DNA of 64,000 nucleotides from Pseudomonas japonica (lineage in GTDB: Bacteria > Pseudomonadota > Gammaproteobacteria > Pseudomonadales > Pseudomonadaceae). The notes beneath the pieces are model-generated. The model did not search any database. It saw nothing but the letters and a program-made list of their open reading frames with translations, and had not been told where the DNA came from. This document shows, piece after piece, positions 1 through 10,390 of the stretch; within the stretch, counting starts at the first letter, position 1; the number at the start of each line of letters is the position of its first letter. Made by a program: the position numbers and the translations under genes. The stretch is from positions 176,514 to 240,513 of the forward strand of contig NZ_FZOL01000009.1 of assembly GCF_900188455.1 (NCBI RefSeq). Direction: 5' to 3'.

Positions 1-614
1 GGCGTATCGGTGGGCACGAGGATCATCGAATGCTGCTGGTGGCGCGGGTTGTCCGGATTGCTCAGGCCCATGAAGATCATCACTTTGCAGCGCGGATCGC
101 AGGCACCGGAGGTCCACCATTTGCGGCCATTGATGACCCACTCGTCGCCATCGCGCACGGCGCGGGCGGCCATGTTGGTGGCGTCCGACGACGCCACGCC
201 CGGTTCGGTCATGGCGAAGGCGGAACGGATCTCGCCGCGCAGCAGCGGTTCCAGCCATTGGCGCTTCTGTTCCTCGTTGGCATAACGCACCAGCACTTCC
301 ATGTTGCCGGTGTCCGGCGCCGAGCAGTTGAACGGCTCCGGCCCGAGCAGCGAGCGGCCCATGATTTCGGCCAGCGGCGCGTATTCCAGGTTGGTCAACC
401 CGGCACCCAGTTCCGACTCGGGCAGGAACAGGTTCCACAGGCCTTCGGCCTTGGCCTTGTTCTTCAGTTCTTCCATGATGGCCGTCGGCTGCCAGCGATC
501 ACCCTCGGCGACCTGCTGATCGAACACCGCTTCGGCGGGATAGACATAGGCATCCATGAACGCGGTGACACGTTCGCGCAGGGCCTGGACCTTGGGGGAA
601 TATGCGAAATCCAT
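1..614 (-). CDS. Acyl-CoA dehydrogenase, N-terminal part (runs off left edge)
   Basis: The minus strand encodes about 205 residues of an FAD-dependent acyl-CoA dehydrogenase starting [16 protein letters not shown]. The visible part holds the helical N-terminal domain and the start of the beta domain, including [15 protein letters not shown], the usual flavin/substrate-contact segment, and [13 protein letters not shown]. The catalytic base lies in the missing C-terminal half. Start 614 is preferred over an in-frame ATG at 629 because AAGG lies eight bases before it. A LysR gene is divergent across about 140 bp and is the probable regulator. The sequence style resembles the ACAD10/11-like branch acting on longer or branched acyl-CoAs, but the substrate cannot be read from this fragment. 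Confidence 0.85.
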   Translation of the reverse strand, partial: MDFAYSPKVQALRERVTAFMDAYVYPAEAVFDQQVAEGDRWQPTAIMEELKNKAKAEGLWNLFLPESELGAGLTNLEYAPLAEIMGRSLLGPEPFNCSAPDTGNMEVLVRYANEEQKRQWLEPLLRGEIRSAFAMTEPGVASSDATNMAARAVRDGDEWVINGRKWWTSGACDPRCKVMIFMGLSNPDNPRHQQHSMILVPTDT

Positions 615-752
615 GAGCAGTACCTTCATTGGGAAAGGGGTCTGGAATGGATGCTAGATCACCGAGCAAAATCCACCTAGTCTATTTTCGGCGTGTATAA
701 ACATTCATAAGCGATATATGATCGACCCATAACACCAACAAGAGTGGCGCCC

Positions 753-1673
753 ATGAACCTGAACAAGGTCGACCTCAATCTGTTCATCGTCTTCGATGCG
801 ATCTACACCGAAGCCAACCTGACCCGTGCCGGGCAGATCGTCGGCATCACTCAGCCGGCGGTATCCAACGCCCTGGCGCGGCTGCGCGAGACATTCAACG
901 ACCCGCTGTTCGTGCGCACCGCCCAGGGAATGGTACCGACGCCCATGGCGCAGAACATCATCGGTCCGGTGCGCAATGCCCTGTCGCTGCTGCGGGTGTC
1001 GGTGCAGGAAAGCCGCATCTTCAATCCCCTGCAGGCGAACAAGACCTTCCGCATCAGCATGACCGACCTCACCGAGGCGGTGATCCTGCCGCCGCTGTTC
1101 CAGCGTCTGCACCGCCTGGCGCCAGCGGTGGTGATCGAAAGCTTCCTGTGCAAGCGCCGCGAAACCACCAAGGAACTGGCCGCCGGCCGTCTCGACTTCG
1201 CCGTCGACGCCCCGCTCAACACCGACCCGCAGGTGCGCCACGTCAAGCTGATACAGGATCAGTTCGTCTGCGCCCTGCGCCAGGGTCATCCGCTGGCGAA
1301 AGGCAAGCTCAGCCTCGACGAGTACATGGGGCTGACCCACATCCATATTTCCAGTCGGCGCAATGGCCTGGGCTATGTCGACCTGGCGCTGGGCAAGATG
1401 GGCCTGCAGCGGCGCATCGCCCTGCGCTCGCAGCATTACCTGATGGCCTCGCAGGTCATGCAGCAGACCGATATGGTGATGACCGTACCCGAGCGTTTCG
1501 CCCGCCGGCACAACCTCAACTATGTGAGCCTGCCGGTGAACGGCGTGCCGCCGCTGGAAACCCATCTGTACTGGCACGAAAGCACCGACCAGGACCCGGC
1601 CAACCGCTGGATGCGCGAGCAGATGATCGAGCTGTGCCAGGCGGTGATGGCGCAGGATGAAGCGCAGCAGTAG
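753..1673 (+). CDS. LysR-family transcriptional regulator
   Basis: This 306-residue protein begins MNLNKVDLNLFIVFDAIYTE and has a typical LysR winged helix-turn-helix in the first 65 residues (NLTRAGQIVGITQPAVSNAL), followed by a periplasmic-binding-protein-like effector domain. The N-terminus is of the NodD/LeuO type. The ATG at 753 is chosen; a GTG three codons upstream (744) is also open but has no better ribosome site. It is divergent from the acyl-CoA dehydrogenase gene whose start is at 614, the classical arrangement for a LysR regulator and its target, so a role in fatty-acid or acyl-CoA catabolism is likely. The effector is unknown. A strong hairpin follows the stop codon. Confidence 0.85.
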   Translation: MNLNKVDLNLFIVFDAIYTEANLTRAGQIVGITQPAVSNALARLRETFNDPLFVRTAQGMVPTPMAQNIIGPVRNALSLLRVSVQESRIFNPLQANKTFRISMTDLTEAVILPPLFQRLHRLAPAVVIESFLCKRRETTKELAAGRLDFAVDAPLNTDPQVRHVKLIQDQFVCALRQGHPLAKGKLSLDEYMGLTHIHISSRRNGLGYVDLALGKMGLQRRIALRSQHYLMASQVMQQTDMVMTVPERFARRHNLNYVSLPVNGVPPLETHLYWHESTDQDPANRWMREQMIELCQAVMAQDEAQQ

Positions 1674-1682
1674 ACGCAAAAG

Positions 1683-1729
1683 ACAATCGCGGAGCCAGGG
1701 AATGCGTGGTTCCCTGACTCCGCGATTGT
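1683..1729. terminator. Long hairpin after the LysR gene
   Basis: Two 20-base arms (1683-1702 and 1710-1729) pair with one mismatch around a 7-base loop, ten bases past the LysR stop codon. There is no clear U-tract, so it may stop transcription only weakly or act mainly as a 3'-end stabiliser. It lies between convergent genes. Confidence 0.55.
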
Positions 1730-1749
1730 GATGTTGCCCAGGATTGTCT

Positions 1750-1875
1750 GGTGTCCTCGAGGGCCCTATCGCTGGCAAGCCAGCGCCCACAAGGTCCGCG
1801 CCGTACTCAGGCCCACCGGTCGACACGAAACCTTGTGTGAGCTGGCTTGCCAGCGATAGGGCCCTCGAGAACACC
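1750..1875. repeat. REP-type inverted pair (CTATCGCTGGCAAGCCAGC family)
   Basis: Two 35-base arms (1750-1784 and 1841-1875) are reverse complements with a single mismatch, separated by 56 bases. The core GCTGGCTTGCCAGC is itself palindromic, as in Pseudomonas REP units. The inner segments also pair (ACAAGG near 1790 with CCTTGT near 1831). The element fills the space between the convergent LysR and CoA-transferase genes. Confidence 0.8.
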
Positions 1876-1881
1876 GGAAGA

Positions 1882-2538
1882 TCAGAAGGTCATTTCCTTC
1901 ACATCATCGGCGACGATCAGCTTGCCCGCGGTCTTCTCGATGATTTCCTCGACACTCACCCCCGGCGCGGTCTCCTTGAGGATGAAGGCGCCGTTTTCGA
2001 TTTCCAGGTAGGCCAGGTCGGTCAGCACCTTGCGGATGCAGCCGGCACCGGTCAGCGGCAGGCTGCAGCGCGGCAGCAGCTTGGATTCGCCGTCCTTGGA
2101 GGCGTGGGTCATGGTGACGATGATGTTCTCGGCACCGGCCACCAGGTCCATCGCCCCGCCCATGCCCTTGACCAGCTTGCCGGGAATCATCCAGGAGGCG
2201 ATGTTGCCTTGCACATCGACCTCGAACGCACCCAGTACGGTCAGGTCGACATGACCGCCGCGGATCATGGCGAAGGACTCGGCGGAGTTGAAGATCGAGG
2301 CGCCACGACGGGCGGTCACGGTCTGTTTGCCGGCGTTGATCATGTCGGCATCGATCTGGCCTTCGGTGGGGAACTCGCCCATGCCGAGCAGACCGTTTTC
2401 CGATTGCAGCATCACATCCATATCCGCCGGGACGTAGTTGGCCACCAGGGTCGGGATACCGATGCCGAGGTTGACGTAGTAGCCGTCCTTGAGTTCGCGG
2501 GCGACGCGCTGGGCCATTTGTTCGCGGGTAAGTGCCAT
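1882..2538 (-). CDS. 3-oxoacid CoA-transferase, subunit B
   Basis: A 218-residue beta subunit of a class I CoA-transferase (AtoA/ScoB/DhcB type). It moves CoA between an acyl-CoA donor such as succinyl- or acetyl-CoA and a 3-oxoacid such as acetoacetate or dehydrocarnitine. The family signature QSENGLLG is present, with the catalytic glutamate at E47. Length is normal for a split subunit. The gene lies 37 bases downstream of subunit A on the same strand, so the two form an operon controlled by the divergent LysR gene at 3407. The window also carries HMG-CoA lyase (12257), which releases acetoacetate, a plausible substrate. Exact substrate, and therefore the symbol (atoA, scoB or dhcB), is not decided by sequence. 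Confidence 0.9.
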   Translation of the reverse strand: MALTREQMAQRVARELKDGYYVNLGIGIPTLVANYVPADMDVMLQSENGLLGMGEFPTEGQIDADMINAGKQTVTARRGASIFNSAESFAMIRGGHVDLTVLGAFEVDVQGNIASWMIPGKLVKGMGGAMDLVAGAENIIVTMTHASKDGESKLLPRCSLPLTGAGCIRKVLTDLAYLEIENGAFILKETAPGVSVEEIIEKTAGKLIVADDVKEMTF

Positions 2539-2575
2539 GGTCAGGATCTCTTCGTTGTTCTTGTGCGGGGACGGA

Positions 2576-3274
2576 TCAGGCTTTGACGGTGCGCTTTTCG
2601 ATGCGCTTCTCGAAGGTGCCGACGATGACCCGGTCGACATAGATGCCCGGGGTGTGGATCTCGCTCGGCAGCAGTACGCCCGGCTCGACGATTTCCTCGA
2701 CCTCGACCACGGTGATCCTGCCGGCGGTGGCGGCCAGCGGGTTGAAGTTCTGCGCGGTGTTGCGGTACACCACGTTGCCGTAGTGGTCGGCCTTCCAGCC
2801 CTTGACGATGGCGAAGTCACCGGTGATGGCTTCTTCGAGGATGTACGGGCGACCGTTGAACTCGCGCACTTCCTTGCCTTCGGCGACCGGGGTGCCGTAG
2901 CCGGTGGCGGTGTAGAACGCCGGAATGCCGGCACCGCCAGCGCGCATCTTCTCGGCCAGGGTGCCTTGCGGGGTCAGTTCCACTTCCAGCTCGCCGCTGA
3001 GCAGCTGGCGCTCGAACTCGGCGTTCTCGCCAACGTAGGAGGCGACCATCTTGCGGATCTGGCGGTCTTCCAGGAGCACACCGAGACCGAAGCCGTCGAC
3101 GCCGCAGTTGTTCGACACAACGGTCAGGCCGCTGACGCCACGGCGCTTGATCTCGGCGATAAGGTTCTCGGGGATGCCGCACAGACCGAAACCGCCGGCC
3201 AGTACCGTCATGTTGTCGGTCAGGCCTTCGAGGGCCTGTTCATAGGTTGCTACGCGCTTGTCCAGTCCGGCCAT
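2576..3274 (-). CDS. 3-oxoacid CoA-transferase, subunit A
   Basis: A 232-residue alpha subunit (AtoD/ScoA/DhcA type). It carries the family signature [16 protein letters not shown] near residues 20-35, the CoA-binding glycine-rich loop, and the typical segments [16 protein letters not shown] and [16 protein letters not shown]. The ATG at 3274 is preceded by AAGG eight bases upstream. It is the first gene of a two-gene operon with subunit B. The 132-bp AT-rich gap to the divergent LysR gene at 3407 should hold the promoter and LysR-binding sites. Together the subunits activate a 3-oxoacid to its CoA ester for thiolysis; no thiolase lies next to them here. Confidence 0.9.
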   Translation of the reverse strand: MAGLDKRVATYEQALEGLTDNMTVLAGGFGLCGIPENLIAEIKRRGVSGLTVVSNNCGVDGFGLGVLLEDRQIRKMVASYVGENAEFERQLLSGELEVELTPQGTLAEKMRAGGAGIPAFYTATGYGTPVAEGKEVREFNGRPYILEEAITGDFAIVKGWKADHYGNVVYRNTAQNFNPLAATAGRITVVEVEEIVEPGVLLPSEIHTPGIYVDRVIVGTFEKRIEKRTVKA

Positions 3275-3406
3275 GTGATCCGCCTTGTTGTCGTTGTAGG
3301 AGCCCGACGGGTTGTCGGGAAGCGTCTGACGCGCATCTTCACTCGGCTCGACTGATTTGTTAATTTTGTTTTTTTCATTGATTGATTTGGAATTCAAAAC
3401 AATCCC

Positions 3407-4303
3407 ATGAACCTCAAACAACTGCGCGCCTTCGTCGCCGTCGCCACCTGCCAGAGCTTCGCCCAGGCCTGCGAGCACCTGCACCTGTCGCAACCGGCCC
3501 TGAGCCTGACCATCAAGAGTCTTGAAGAGCAGTTGGGCGGCGCCCTGCTCAGTCGTACCACCCGCAGCGTCAACCTGACCCCGGAGGGCGAGGTGCTGCT
3601 GCCGCTGGCGCGGCAACTGCTGGCGGACTGGGACAATACCGAGGAACTGCTGCGCCAGCGCTTCACCCTGCAACTGGGCCGGGTGTCCATCGCCGCCATG
3701 CCGGCCTTCGCCGGCAACCTGTTGCCGCCGGTGCTCAAGCTGTTCCGCGAGCGTTACCCGCGGGTCAATGTCACGGTGCACGACGTCATCAACGAACAGG
3801 TGCTGGAACTGGTGCGTCACCGCCGGGTCGAGCTGGGTATCGGTTTCGAACCGGAGGCCGGCGAGCCGTTGCTGTTCAGGCCGTTGTACCTGGACCGTTT
3901 CGTGGCCGTGGTCCCGAAGGATTCGCCGCTGGCCGGGCAGGCCCAGGTCAGTTGGAAAGAGCTGCTGCGCGAGGACTTCATCGCCCTGCAACGCCCGTCG
4001 GCGGTACGCCTGCTGCTGGAGCGGCATGTGGCGGCGGACCATGGCAAGCTGGCGGTCGCCTTCGAAAGCCATCAGTTGTCTACCATTGGCCGGATGGTCG
4101 CCAATGGCCTGGGGGTCAGTGCGGTGCCGGCCCTGTGCATCGGCCAGATGCGCGAACTGGGAGCACAGTGCGTGCCCCTGGTGGAGCCGAGTATCGAACG
4201 GCGGATCGGCGTGACCCTGCTGGCGGGTCACAAGCTGTCGGCGGCGGCGCAGGCGGTGCTCGACGTGCTGGTGGAGCACGTCACGGATCCGGCGTTGGGA
4301 TAA
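3407..4303 (+). CDS. LysR-family regulator of the CoA-transferase operon
   Basis: A 298-residue LysR protein: [20 protein letters not shown] at the N-terminus, helix-turn-helix around residues 18-40 ([20 protein letters not shown]), then the effector-binding domain. It is divergent from the 3-oxoacid CoA-transferase genes across 132 bp containing an unusually AT-rich tract (3355-3400), so it probably controls them. In P. aeruginosa a LysR regulator is similarly divergent from the dehydrocarnitine CoA-transferase genes dhcAB; whether this is the same system is open. A REP pair follows the gene. Confidence 0.85.
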   Translation: MNLKQLRAFVAVATCQSFAQACEHLHLSQPALSLTIKSLEEQLGGALLSRTTRSVNLTPEGEVLLPLARQLLADWDNTEELLRQRFTLQLGRVSIAAMPAFAGNLLPPVLKLFRERYPRVNVTVHDVINEQVLELVRHRRVELGIGFEPEAGEPLLFRPLYLDRFVAVVPKDSPLAGQAQVSWKELLREDFIALQRPSAVRLLLERHVAADHGKLAVAFESHQLSTIGRMVANGLGVSAVPALCIGQMRELGAQCVPLVEPSIERRIGVTLLAGHKLSAAAQAVLDVLVEHVTDPALG

Positions 4304-4325
4304 TGTTCCGGGACCGCCTTGCGGT

Positions 4326-4403
4326 CCTTTCGCGGGCAAGCCACGCTCCTACGGCGCAATGCAGGCCCGCTGTTCCGCAGGAGCGTGGCTTGCCCGCGAA
4401 AGG
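4326..4403. repeat. REP-type inverted pair (TTCGCGGGCAAGCCACGCTCCT family)
   Basis: Perfect 25-base arms at 4326-4350 and 4379-4403 enclose 28 bases. Each arm is flanked by a smaller GGACCGC...GCGGTCC or GGGCCGC...GCGGCCC hairpin. A near-identical pair is found at 25041-25106. It lies between the LysR gene and the aldo/keto reductase. Confidence 0.85.
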
Positions 4404-4445
4404 GCCGCAAAGCGGCCCCTATTTACAACAGGAGGTTTTCTGACA

Positions 4446-5267
4446 ATGCGCCAAACCAATCTCGGCAACCACCAGGTTCCCGTCATCGGCCAGGGCACCT
4501 GGTACATGGGCGAGGACCCCGGCCAGCGCCGTCGCGAAGTCGCCGCCCTGCAACAGGGCATCGACCTCGGCCTGACCCTGATCGACACCGCGGAGATGTA
4601 CGCCGAAGGCGGTGCCGAGGAAGTGCTCGGCGAAGCCCTGGTCGGCCGTCGCGATCAGGTTTTCCTGGTCAGCAAGGTCTATCCGCACAACGCCAGCCGC
4701 AAGGGTGCCATCGCCGCCTGCGAAGGCAGCCTCGCCCGCCTGGCCACCGACCATATCGACCTGTACCTGCTGCACTGGCGCGGCCAGTACCCGCTGGAAG
4801 AAACCGTCGAGGCCTTCGAGCGCCTGCGCGAGGCCGGCAAGATCGGCCGCTGGGGCGTCTCGAACTTCGACACCGACGACCTGCGCGAACTGGCCAACCC
4901 CGCCTGCGCCACCAACCAGGTGCTGTACAACCCGGAACAGCGCGGCATCGAATTCGACCTGCTGCCCTGGTGCCGCGAGCGGCAGATGCCGGTCATGGCC
5001 TACTGTCCGCTGGCCCAGGCCGGGCGCCTGCTGCGCCAGCCGGTGCTGGCGCGGATCGCCGAACGCCACGGCGTCACCCCGGCCCAGGTCAGCCTGGCCT
5101 GGGTCACACGCGAGGACGGCGTGATCGCCATTCCCAAGGCGGTGGAGCCCCGCCATGTGCAGCTCAATGCCGCGGCGGGTCGCTTGCAACTGACCGGCGA
5201 AGACCTGCGCGAGCTGGACCAGGCGTTTGCGCCACCGACCCGCAAGCAGCGCCTGGCCATGGTCTGA
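4446..5267 (+). CDS. Aldo/keto reductase
   Basis: A 273-residue NADPH-dependent oxidoreductase of the aldo/keto reductase superfamily. The catalytic tetrad is visible as D47, Y52 (DTAEMY), K77 (VSKVYP) and H110 (LLHWRG), and the cofactor-binding C-terminal segment reads VIAIPKAVEPRHV. The start at 4446 follows AGGAGG by ten bases. Members of this branch reduce small aldehydes, ketones or keto-sugars, but the physiological substrate cannot be assigned. It is monocistronic, bounded upstream by a REP pair and downstream by the convergent dnaE2, whose stop is four bases away. Confidence 0.88.
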   Translation: MRQTNLGNHQVPVIGQGTWYMGEDPGQRRREVAALQQGIDLGLTLIDTAEMYAEGGAEEVLGEALVGRRDQVFLVSKVYPHNASRKGAIAACEGSLARLATDHIDLYLLHWRGQYPLEETVEAFERLREAGKIGRWGVSNFDTDDLRELANPACATNQVLYNPEQRGIEFDLLPWCRERQMPVMAYCPLAQAGRLLRQPVLARIAERHGVTPAQVSLAWVTREDGVIAIPKAVEPRHVQLNAAAGRLQLTGEDLRELDQAFAPPTRKQRLAMV

Positions 5268-5270
5268 ACC

Positions 5271-8200
5271 TCAGTGAAAATCCCGGCTGCGCACATTCAG
5301 CCCGTGTAACAACGGGCTGAGATCCTCCAGGCGGCGGGCGATCAGATGGCGCACGCCATCGGCGAACTCCAGCTTGCCCCTCACCTGCATCAACTGCGCC
5401 CCCACCAGCACCCGCCGCTGGCGCTCGGCCAGGTCGCGCCAGACCACCACATTGAGCATGCCGAACTCGTCCTCCAGGGTGACGAAGGTCACCCCGCTGG
5501 CGGTCTGCGGGCGCTGCCGGCCGACCACCAGCCCGGCCACGCTGATGCTGTCGCCGTGCTCGACATCGTCCAGCGCCCGCGAGCTGCGGCAACCCAGGCC
5601 GGTGAGGCGGCGGCGCAGCAAAGCCAGCGGATGCGGGCCGAGGGTGGTGCCCACGCTGGCGTAGTCGGCGAACAGCTCTTCGCCAAGGCTCGGCGCCGGC
5701 AGTTGCACCGCCACTTCCGGGGTCGGCTCGACGGCGGCGAACAGCGGCAGTTGCGCCTGCACCGCCGCCACTTCCCAGCGCGCCTGGTAACGGTGTCCGG
5801 CCAGCGCCGCCAGCGCATCGGCATCGGCCAGCAGGTCGCGGGCGCGGCCATCCAGTTCGGCGCGCAGGCACAGATCACCGACATCGCGAAAAGCCCGTGC
5901 CTCCCGCGCCCAGGCCAGGCGCTCGGCATCCTCCTGGCGAAAACCGCGGACCTGCCGCAGTCCGATGCGCAGGGCCAGCGCCCCGCCCGCCCCCGGCTCC
6001 AGCGTGCAATCCCAGTGGCTGTGCCGCACATCCACCGGACGGATCTCGATAGAGTGGCGGCGCGCGTCCTGGAGGACCTGGTCCGGGCTGTAGAACCCCA
6101 TGGGCCAGCTGTTGATCAGGGCGCAGGCGAAGATCGCCGGCTCATGGCACTTGAGCCAGCAACTGGCGTAGGTCAGCAGGGCGAAACTGGCGGCGTGGGA
6201 CTCGGGGAAGCCATAGCTGCCGAAGCCCTTGATCTGTTCGAAGATGCGCTTGGCGAATTCCAGATCGTAGCCATTGCGCAGCATGCCTTCGGTCAGGCGA
6301 ATGCGGTGTGGCTCCAGTCCGCCATGGCGTTTCCAGGCGGCCATGGAACGGCGCAGCTCATCGGCCTCGCCGGGGGTGTAATCGGCGGCGACGATGGCCA
6401 GGGACATGACCTGCTCCTGGAACAGCGGTACGCCCAGGGTTCTTTTGAAGACGGCCTTGAGTTCTTCCGAGGGATAAACCACCGGCTCCTCTCCGTTGCG
6501 CCGACGCAGGTACGGATGGACCATGTCCCCCTGGATCGGCCCCGGCCGCACGATCGCCACCTGGATCACCAGGTCGTAGAACGTCTGCGGCCTGAGTCGC
6601 GGCAACATGGCCATCTGCGCCCGCGACTCGATCTGGAACACGCCGATGGTGTCGGCACGGCTGATCATGTCGTAGGTGGGCCGGTCGTCCGCGGGGATCC
6701 CGGCAATGCTCAGACGGCGCCCGCGATGCCGCTGGTAGAGATCGAAACAGCGCCGCAAGGCACTGAGCATGCCCAGCGCCAGCACATCCACCTTGAGCAG
6801 GCCGACGGCGTCGAGGTCGTCCTTGTCCCACTGGATCACCGTGCGCTCATCCATGGCGGCGTTCTCCACCGGTACCAGGCTGTCCAGCGGCTGTTCGCTG
6901 ATGACGAAACCGCCCGGGTGCTGCGACAGGTGGCGGGGAAAACCCATCAGGTCGCCGGTCAACGTCAGCACCCGGTGCAGCAGCGGGCTGTCGGGGTCGA
7001 AGCCGGCTTCGACGAGACGCTCCGCCGAAGGCACGCGGTCGCTCCAGCGCCCGCAGCAGTCGGACAAGGCACCCAGCTGATCCGGCGGCAAGCCCAGTAC
7101 CCGACCGATATCCCGGACCGCACCGGAGGCATGGTAGGTGCTGACCACGGCGGTCAGCGCCGCGCGATGACGACCATAGCGGTTGAACACGTACTGCAGG
7201 ACTTCCTCGCGCCGGTCGTGCTCGAAGTCCACGTCGATATCCGGCGGCTCGTTGCGCTCGCGGGACAGAAAGCGCTCGAACAGCAGGCTGCTCTTGCCCG
7301 GGTCCAGCTCGGTGATGCCGAGGACGAAGCACACCACCGAATTGGCCGCCGAACCGCGCCCCTGGCAGAGAATCCCGCGCTCGCGGGCGAAGCGGACGAT
7401 GTCATGCACGGTGAGGAAATAGGACGCGTATTCGAGCTCGCTGATCAGGGTCAGTTCGTGCTCCAGGGCCATCCGGTTCTTGTCACTGATGCCCCCGGGC
7501 CAGCGCTCGGGAATACGCCGCTCGCACAGTTCCCGCAACCAGCCGCCGGCGTCGTAGCCCGCGGGCACGACTTCGCGCGGGTACTGGTACTTGAGATCGC
7601 GCTTGAGATCGAAGTGGCAACGCGCGGCGACCCGCGTGCTTTCCTCCAGCAAGGCCGGTGGATACAGCGCCCTCAATTGCTCCTGGGCACGCAGATGACG
7701 CTCGCCATTGGCGAACAGGCGATGCCCGGCCTCGGCGACGGTGGTGTGATGACGAATGGCCGTCATGCAGTCCTGCAGGGCCCGCCGTCCACGGCTGTGC
7801 ATATGCACGTCGCCGCAGGCCAGCGGCTCGATACCCAGTTCGCGGGCCAGTTGCCGCAGGTCGTGCAGGCGCTGACGATCGTCGTGCCCGTGGTGCAGGT
7901 GCACCGCCAGCCACAGGCGCTCGGCGAAGATCCCGCGCAGCCAGCGGCCTGGCGCGGGATCGTCCGGCGCCTCCGGCACCCAGAGAGCGAGCAGGCCGTC
8001 CATGGGCTGGGCGAAATCCTCGCGCAGCACGCGGTAGCTGCCCTTCTCGGCCCGCCGTCGGGCGCGGGTGATCAAGGCGCAGAGATGCTGGTAACCGCTG
8101 AGGTTCTCCACCAGCAGGACAAGCCTGGGCCCGTCGTCCACACGCATTTCACTGCCGACGATCAGTGGCACGCCGGTCTTCAGCGAGGCCTGCCAGGCCC

Positions 8201-8348
8201 GCACGATCCCCGCCAGGGTGCATTCGTCGGTGATCGCCAGCGCCTGGTAGCCCTGGTCCTTGGCCCGGGCGAACAACTCCAGGGCACTGGAGGCACCGCG
8301 CTGGAAACTGAAGTTGGACAGGCAGTGCAGCTCGGCATAGCCGCTCAT
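5271..8348 (-). CDS. dnaE2: Error-prone DNA polymerase DnaE2 (ImuC)
   Basis: A 1025-residue C-family polymerase, the normal DnaE2 length. The N-terminal PHP domain starts [16 protein letters not shown], the polymerase motif [10 protein letters not shown] carries the catalytic aspartates D370 and D372, and a C-terminal OB fold is present ([17 protein letters not shown]). DnaE2 performs mutagenic lesion bypass with ImuA and ImuB after DNA damage. Its ATG overlaps the imuB stop codon as ATGA (8345-8348), so the two are translationally coupled. It is the last gene of the LexA2-controlled cassette. Confidence 0.97.
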   Translation of the reverse strand: MSGYAELHCLSNFSFQRGASSALELFARAKDQGYQALAITDECTLAGIVRAWQASLKTGVPLIVGSEMRVDDGPRLVLLVENLSGYQHLCALITRARRRAEKGSYRVLREDFAQPMDGLLALWVPEAPDDPAPGRWLRGIFAERLWLAVHLHHGHDDRQRLHDLRQLARELGIEPLACGDVHMHSRGRRALQDCMTAIRHHTTVAEAGHRLFANGERHLRAQEQLRALYPPALLEESTRVAARCHFDLKRDLKYQYPREVVPAGYDAGGWLRELCERRIPERWPGGISDKNRMALEHELTLISELEYASYFLTVHDIVRFARERGILCQGRGSAANSVVCFVLGITELDPGKSSLLFERFLSRERNEPPDIDVDFEHDRREEVLQYVFNRYGRHRAALTAVVSTYHASGAVRDIGRVLGLPPDQLGALSDCCGRWSDRVPSAERLVEAGFDPDSPLLHRVLTLTGDLMGFPRHLSQHPGGFVISEQPLDSLVPVENAAMDERTVIQWDKDDLDAVGLLKVDVLALGMLSALRRCFDLYQRHRGRRLSIAGIPADDRPTYDMISRADTIGVFQIESRAQMAMLPRLRPQTFYDLVIQVAIVRPGPIQGDMVHPYLRRRNGEEPVVYPSEELKAVFKRTLGVPLFQEQVMSLAIVAADYTPGEADELRRSMAAWKRHGGLEPHRIRLTEGMLRNGYDLEFAKRIFEQIKGFGSYGFPESHAASFALLTYASCWLKCHEPAIFACALINSWPMGFYSPDQVLQDARRHSIEIRPVDVRHSHWDCTLEPGAGGALALRIGLRQVRGFRQEDAERLAWAREARAFRDVGDLCLRAELDGRARDLLADADALAALAGHRYQARWEVAAVQAQLPLFAAVEPTPEVAVQLPAPSLGEELFADYASVGTTLGPHPLALLRRRLTGLGCRSSRALDDVEHGDSISVAGLVVGRQRPQTASGVTFVTLEDEFGMLNVVVWRDLAERQRRVLVGAQLMQVRGKLEFADGVRHLIARRLEDLSPLLHGLNVRSRDFH

Positions 8349-9766
8349 GCGAACCAGCCCTGCAGCCACAGCGGGCTGTCGCGGCCGTCGCCGAACTGGC
8401 GATAGGCCCAGCCACGCTGGCCGGACGCGGTCTCGATCAGGTAGTAGTCGCGGCGCACATCGCCGCCATCCCACCAGCCGGACTCGATGCGCTCCGGCCC
8501 AGCCAGCAGGCGCAGGCCGTTCAGCGGCAATGCCCGGGGCTCATCCAGCAGCCAGCCGGGACGCGGTGCCGTGCAGCCACCGGCATTCGCCGCGGGCAGA
8601 CCGGCACTGCGCCAGGCGCATTCGGGACGATGATCGGCCACCACGCCCACGGCGCGCACGGCGTCATCGCCGAGACGCGCGCGCAGGCGTTCGCGCAGTT
8701 GTTCCCAGTTCTGCTGTTGCTGGGCCCGTGCCGAAAACAGCTCGCCGGCCTGGGGCACGAAGGCCGGCAGTTCCTCGGCGCTCAGGCGCAGATTGCGTAC
8801 GGGTGCCCTCAGCGTCAGTTGCTCAAGCCGCCCACGGGCCAGTTCCAGCAGACGCCCGGCCTCGCGCTCGGCCGCCAGCAGGCCGACCCGCAGCAGGGTG
8901 TCGGCGCCTTCGGCGTGCTCCAGGAACAGGCTGAAGCGCTGTACCCCGGCATCGCGTCCGGCGAGAAAGGCGGCCAGGTCCTCGATCATCCGGCGCAGCG
9001 GGAACAGCAGGGCCTGGCTGGATTCCACATCGAAATTCAGTTCCAGACGCGAGTCGAAACGGTCCGGCGGCAGGTAACAGTCCAGGGCCATGGCGCGCAG
9101 GCCGAGCAGGCGGTCGAGATGCAGTTGCACCTCGGCGGCGAAACGCCGAGCCAGGGTGTCGCGGGGCAGGGCCAGCACCTGGTCGAGCCGACGCAGGCCC
9201 ATGCGGGTGAAGGCCGTGGCGGCTTCCGCCGGCAACCCGAGACGTTCGATGGGCATGGCAGCCAGGGCGGCGCGGGTCGCCTCGGGATCGCTGACGGCGA
9301 GGCCGTCATGGGCGTTGGCAAGCATGCGCGCCGCCACCGGATTACTGGCCAGGACGATGCGATGGCTGAAACCCAGGGCCCGCAACTCCTCGCGCAGGCG
9401 CGCTTCGAAACGCGGCCAGGGACCGAACAGGCCAAGGCTGGAGCGCACCTCCATCAGCAGCGCCCGGGGGTAATGCAGGCTGACCTGGGAACTGAAGCGA
9501 TAGGCCCAGGCCGCGAGCAGGCGCTGCTGACGCTCGGTGGCGGCGGGATCGTGCTCGACCGTGGTGAAGCCCTGGGCCAGGGCCTGGGCGCTGGTCAGGC
9601 TCAGGCCGGCGCGCAGGCCGAGGGCACGGGCGGCCGGATTGACCGCCTGCAGCACCCGGCGATTGGCCGGGCCGGTGAGCAGCACCAGCGGCTGGTCGGC
9701 GTCGTCACGCCCGCGCAGGACGCTGTCGAGCGCCAGTTGCGGCAACAGGATGCAGGCCCAGAGCAT
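8345..9766 (-). CDS. imuB: ImuB, inactive Y-family polymerase-like protein
   Basis: A 473-residue Y-family-like protein starting [20 protein letters not shown]. The place where active Y-family enzymes hold their first catalytic aspartate is occupied by hydrophobic residues, as expected for ImuB, which is a scaffold joining DnaE2, ImuA and the beta clamp rather than a polymerase. The helix-hairpin-helix region [19 protein letters not shown] and the little-finger-like region follow. It lies six bases downstream of imuA and overlaps dnaE2 by four bases. Confidence 0.93.
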   Translation of the reverse strand: MLWACILLPQLALDSVLRGRDDADQPLVLLTGPANRRVLQAVNPAARALGLRAGLSLTSAQALAQGFTTVEHDPAATERQQRLLAAWAYRFSSQVSLHYPRALLMEVRSSLGLFGPWPRFEARLREELRALGFSHRIVLASNPVAARMLANAHDGLAVSDPEATRAALAAMPIERLGLPAEAATAFTRMGLRRLDQVLALPRDTLARRFAAEVQLHLDRLLGLRAMALDCYLPPDRFDSRLELNFDVESSQALLFPLRRMIEDLAAFLAGRDAGVQRFSLFLEHAEGADTLLRVGLLAAEREAGRLLELARGRLEQLTLRAPVRNLRLSAEELPAFVPQAGELFSARAQQQQNWEQLRERLRARLGDDAVRAVGVVADHRPECAWRSAGLPAANAGGCTAPRPGWLLDEPRALPLNGLRLLAGPERIESGWWDGGDVRRDYYLIETASGQRGWAYRQFGDGRDSPLWLQGWFA

Positions 9767-9772
9767 GCCACT

Positions 9773-10390
9773 TCACCCCGTGTGTCCGGCAGCGATCGGG
9801 CGGTTGGGTGCCAGTCCGCCACGGCATTTGAGCACCCGCCATTGCGCCGGCCGGGTGTCGATGGCGATACGCAGGGCGGCGGGCGAAGGATTGAGCGCCG
9901 CGGCCTGGTCGCGACAGGCAAAGGCCAGGGCCTGGCCGGTTTCCGCGGCCACCTGCAGACGGCGCAGGGCGCGGTCGTCGACGCGTTGCGGCCAGCACAG
10001 CACGGCCGCGCAACTGCCGGAACGCAGGCATTGCTCGGCGGCCCAGAGGCTTTCACCGGCTTCGGCCTCGACCACCGCAAGCCAGCGCAGGTCGACCCCC
10101 GCCGCCTGCCAGGCGGGCGGGTACGGAATGAACGGTGGCGCAACCAGCACCACCCGCTCCCCCGCCCGGCTCAACCTGGCCAGGCTGGGCCAGAGCAGGT
10201 GCAGTTCGCCGGCGCCCTCGCCGGACAGCAGCAGTTCGCTGAGCGCCGCCGGCGGCCAACCGCCTCCCGGCAGCACGGCGTCCAGCGCGGCATGCCCGGT
10301 GGGTTGCAGGCCATGCGCCTCGGTCAGTGGCCGGCCCTTCCACACCCGGCGGGTGTCGAGCAGCCCGTCGAGGCTGACCACCGCGCCCAT
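9773..10390 (-). CDS. imuA: ImuA, RecA-like translesion synthesis accessory protein
   Basis: A 205-residue RecA/SulA-like protein (MGAVVSLDGLLDTRRVWKG). The conserved PTGHAALDAVLPGGGWPPAALSE segment occupies the Walker A position but lacks the GKT lysine, typical of ImuA. The ATG overlaps the lexA2 stop as ATGA (10387-10392 region), showing translational coupling. It works with ImuB and DnaE2 in SOS mutagenesis. Confidence 0.93.
   Translation of the reverse strand: MGAVVSLDGLLDTRRVWKGRPLTEAHGLQPTGHAALDAVLPGGGWPPAALSELLLSGEGAGELHLLWPSLARLSRAGERVVLVAPPFIPYPPAWQAAGVDLRWLAVVEAEAGESLWAAEQCLRSGSCAAVLCWPQRVDDRALRRLQVAAETGQALAFACRDQAAALNPSPAALRIAIDTRPAQWRVLKCRGGLAPNRPIAAGHTG

Noticed and set aside
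4326..4403. REP pairs considered as CRISPR repeats or terminators
   Set aside because: Only two inverted, not direct, units occur at each place, with no spacers; the units recur elsewhere in the window in the same form.
5346..8405. A 1019-codon open frame on the plus strand opposite dnaE2
   Set aside because: It is the mirror of a clear polymerase gene in GC-rich DNA; its translation shows no domain, is very rich in Gln/His/Ala, and has no ribosome site.
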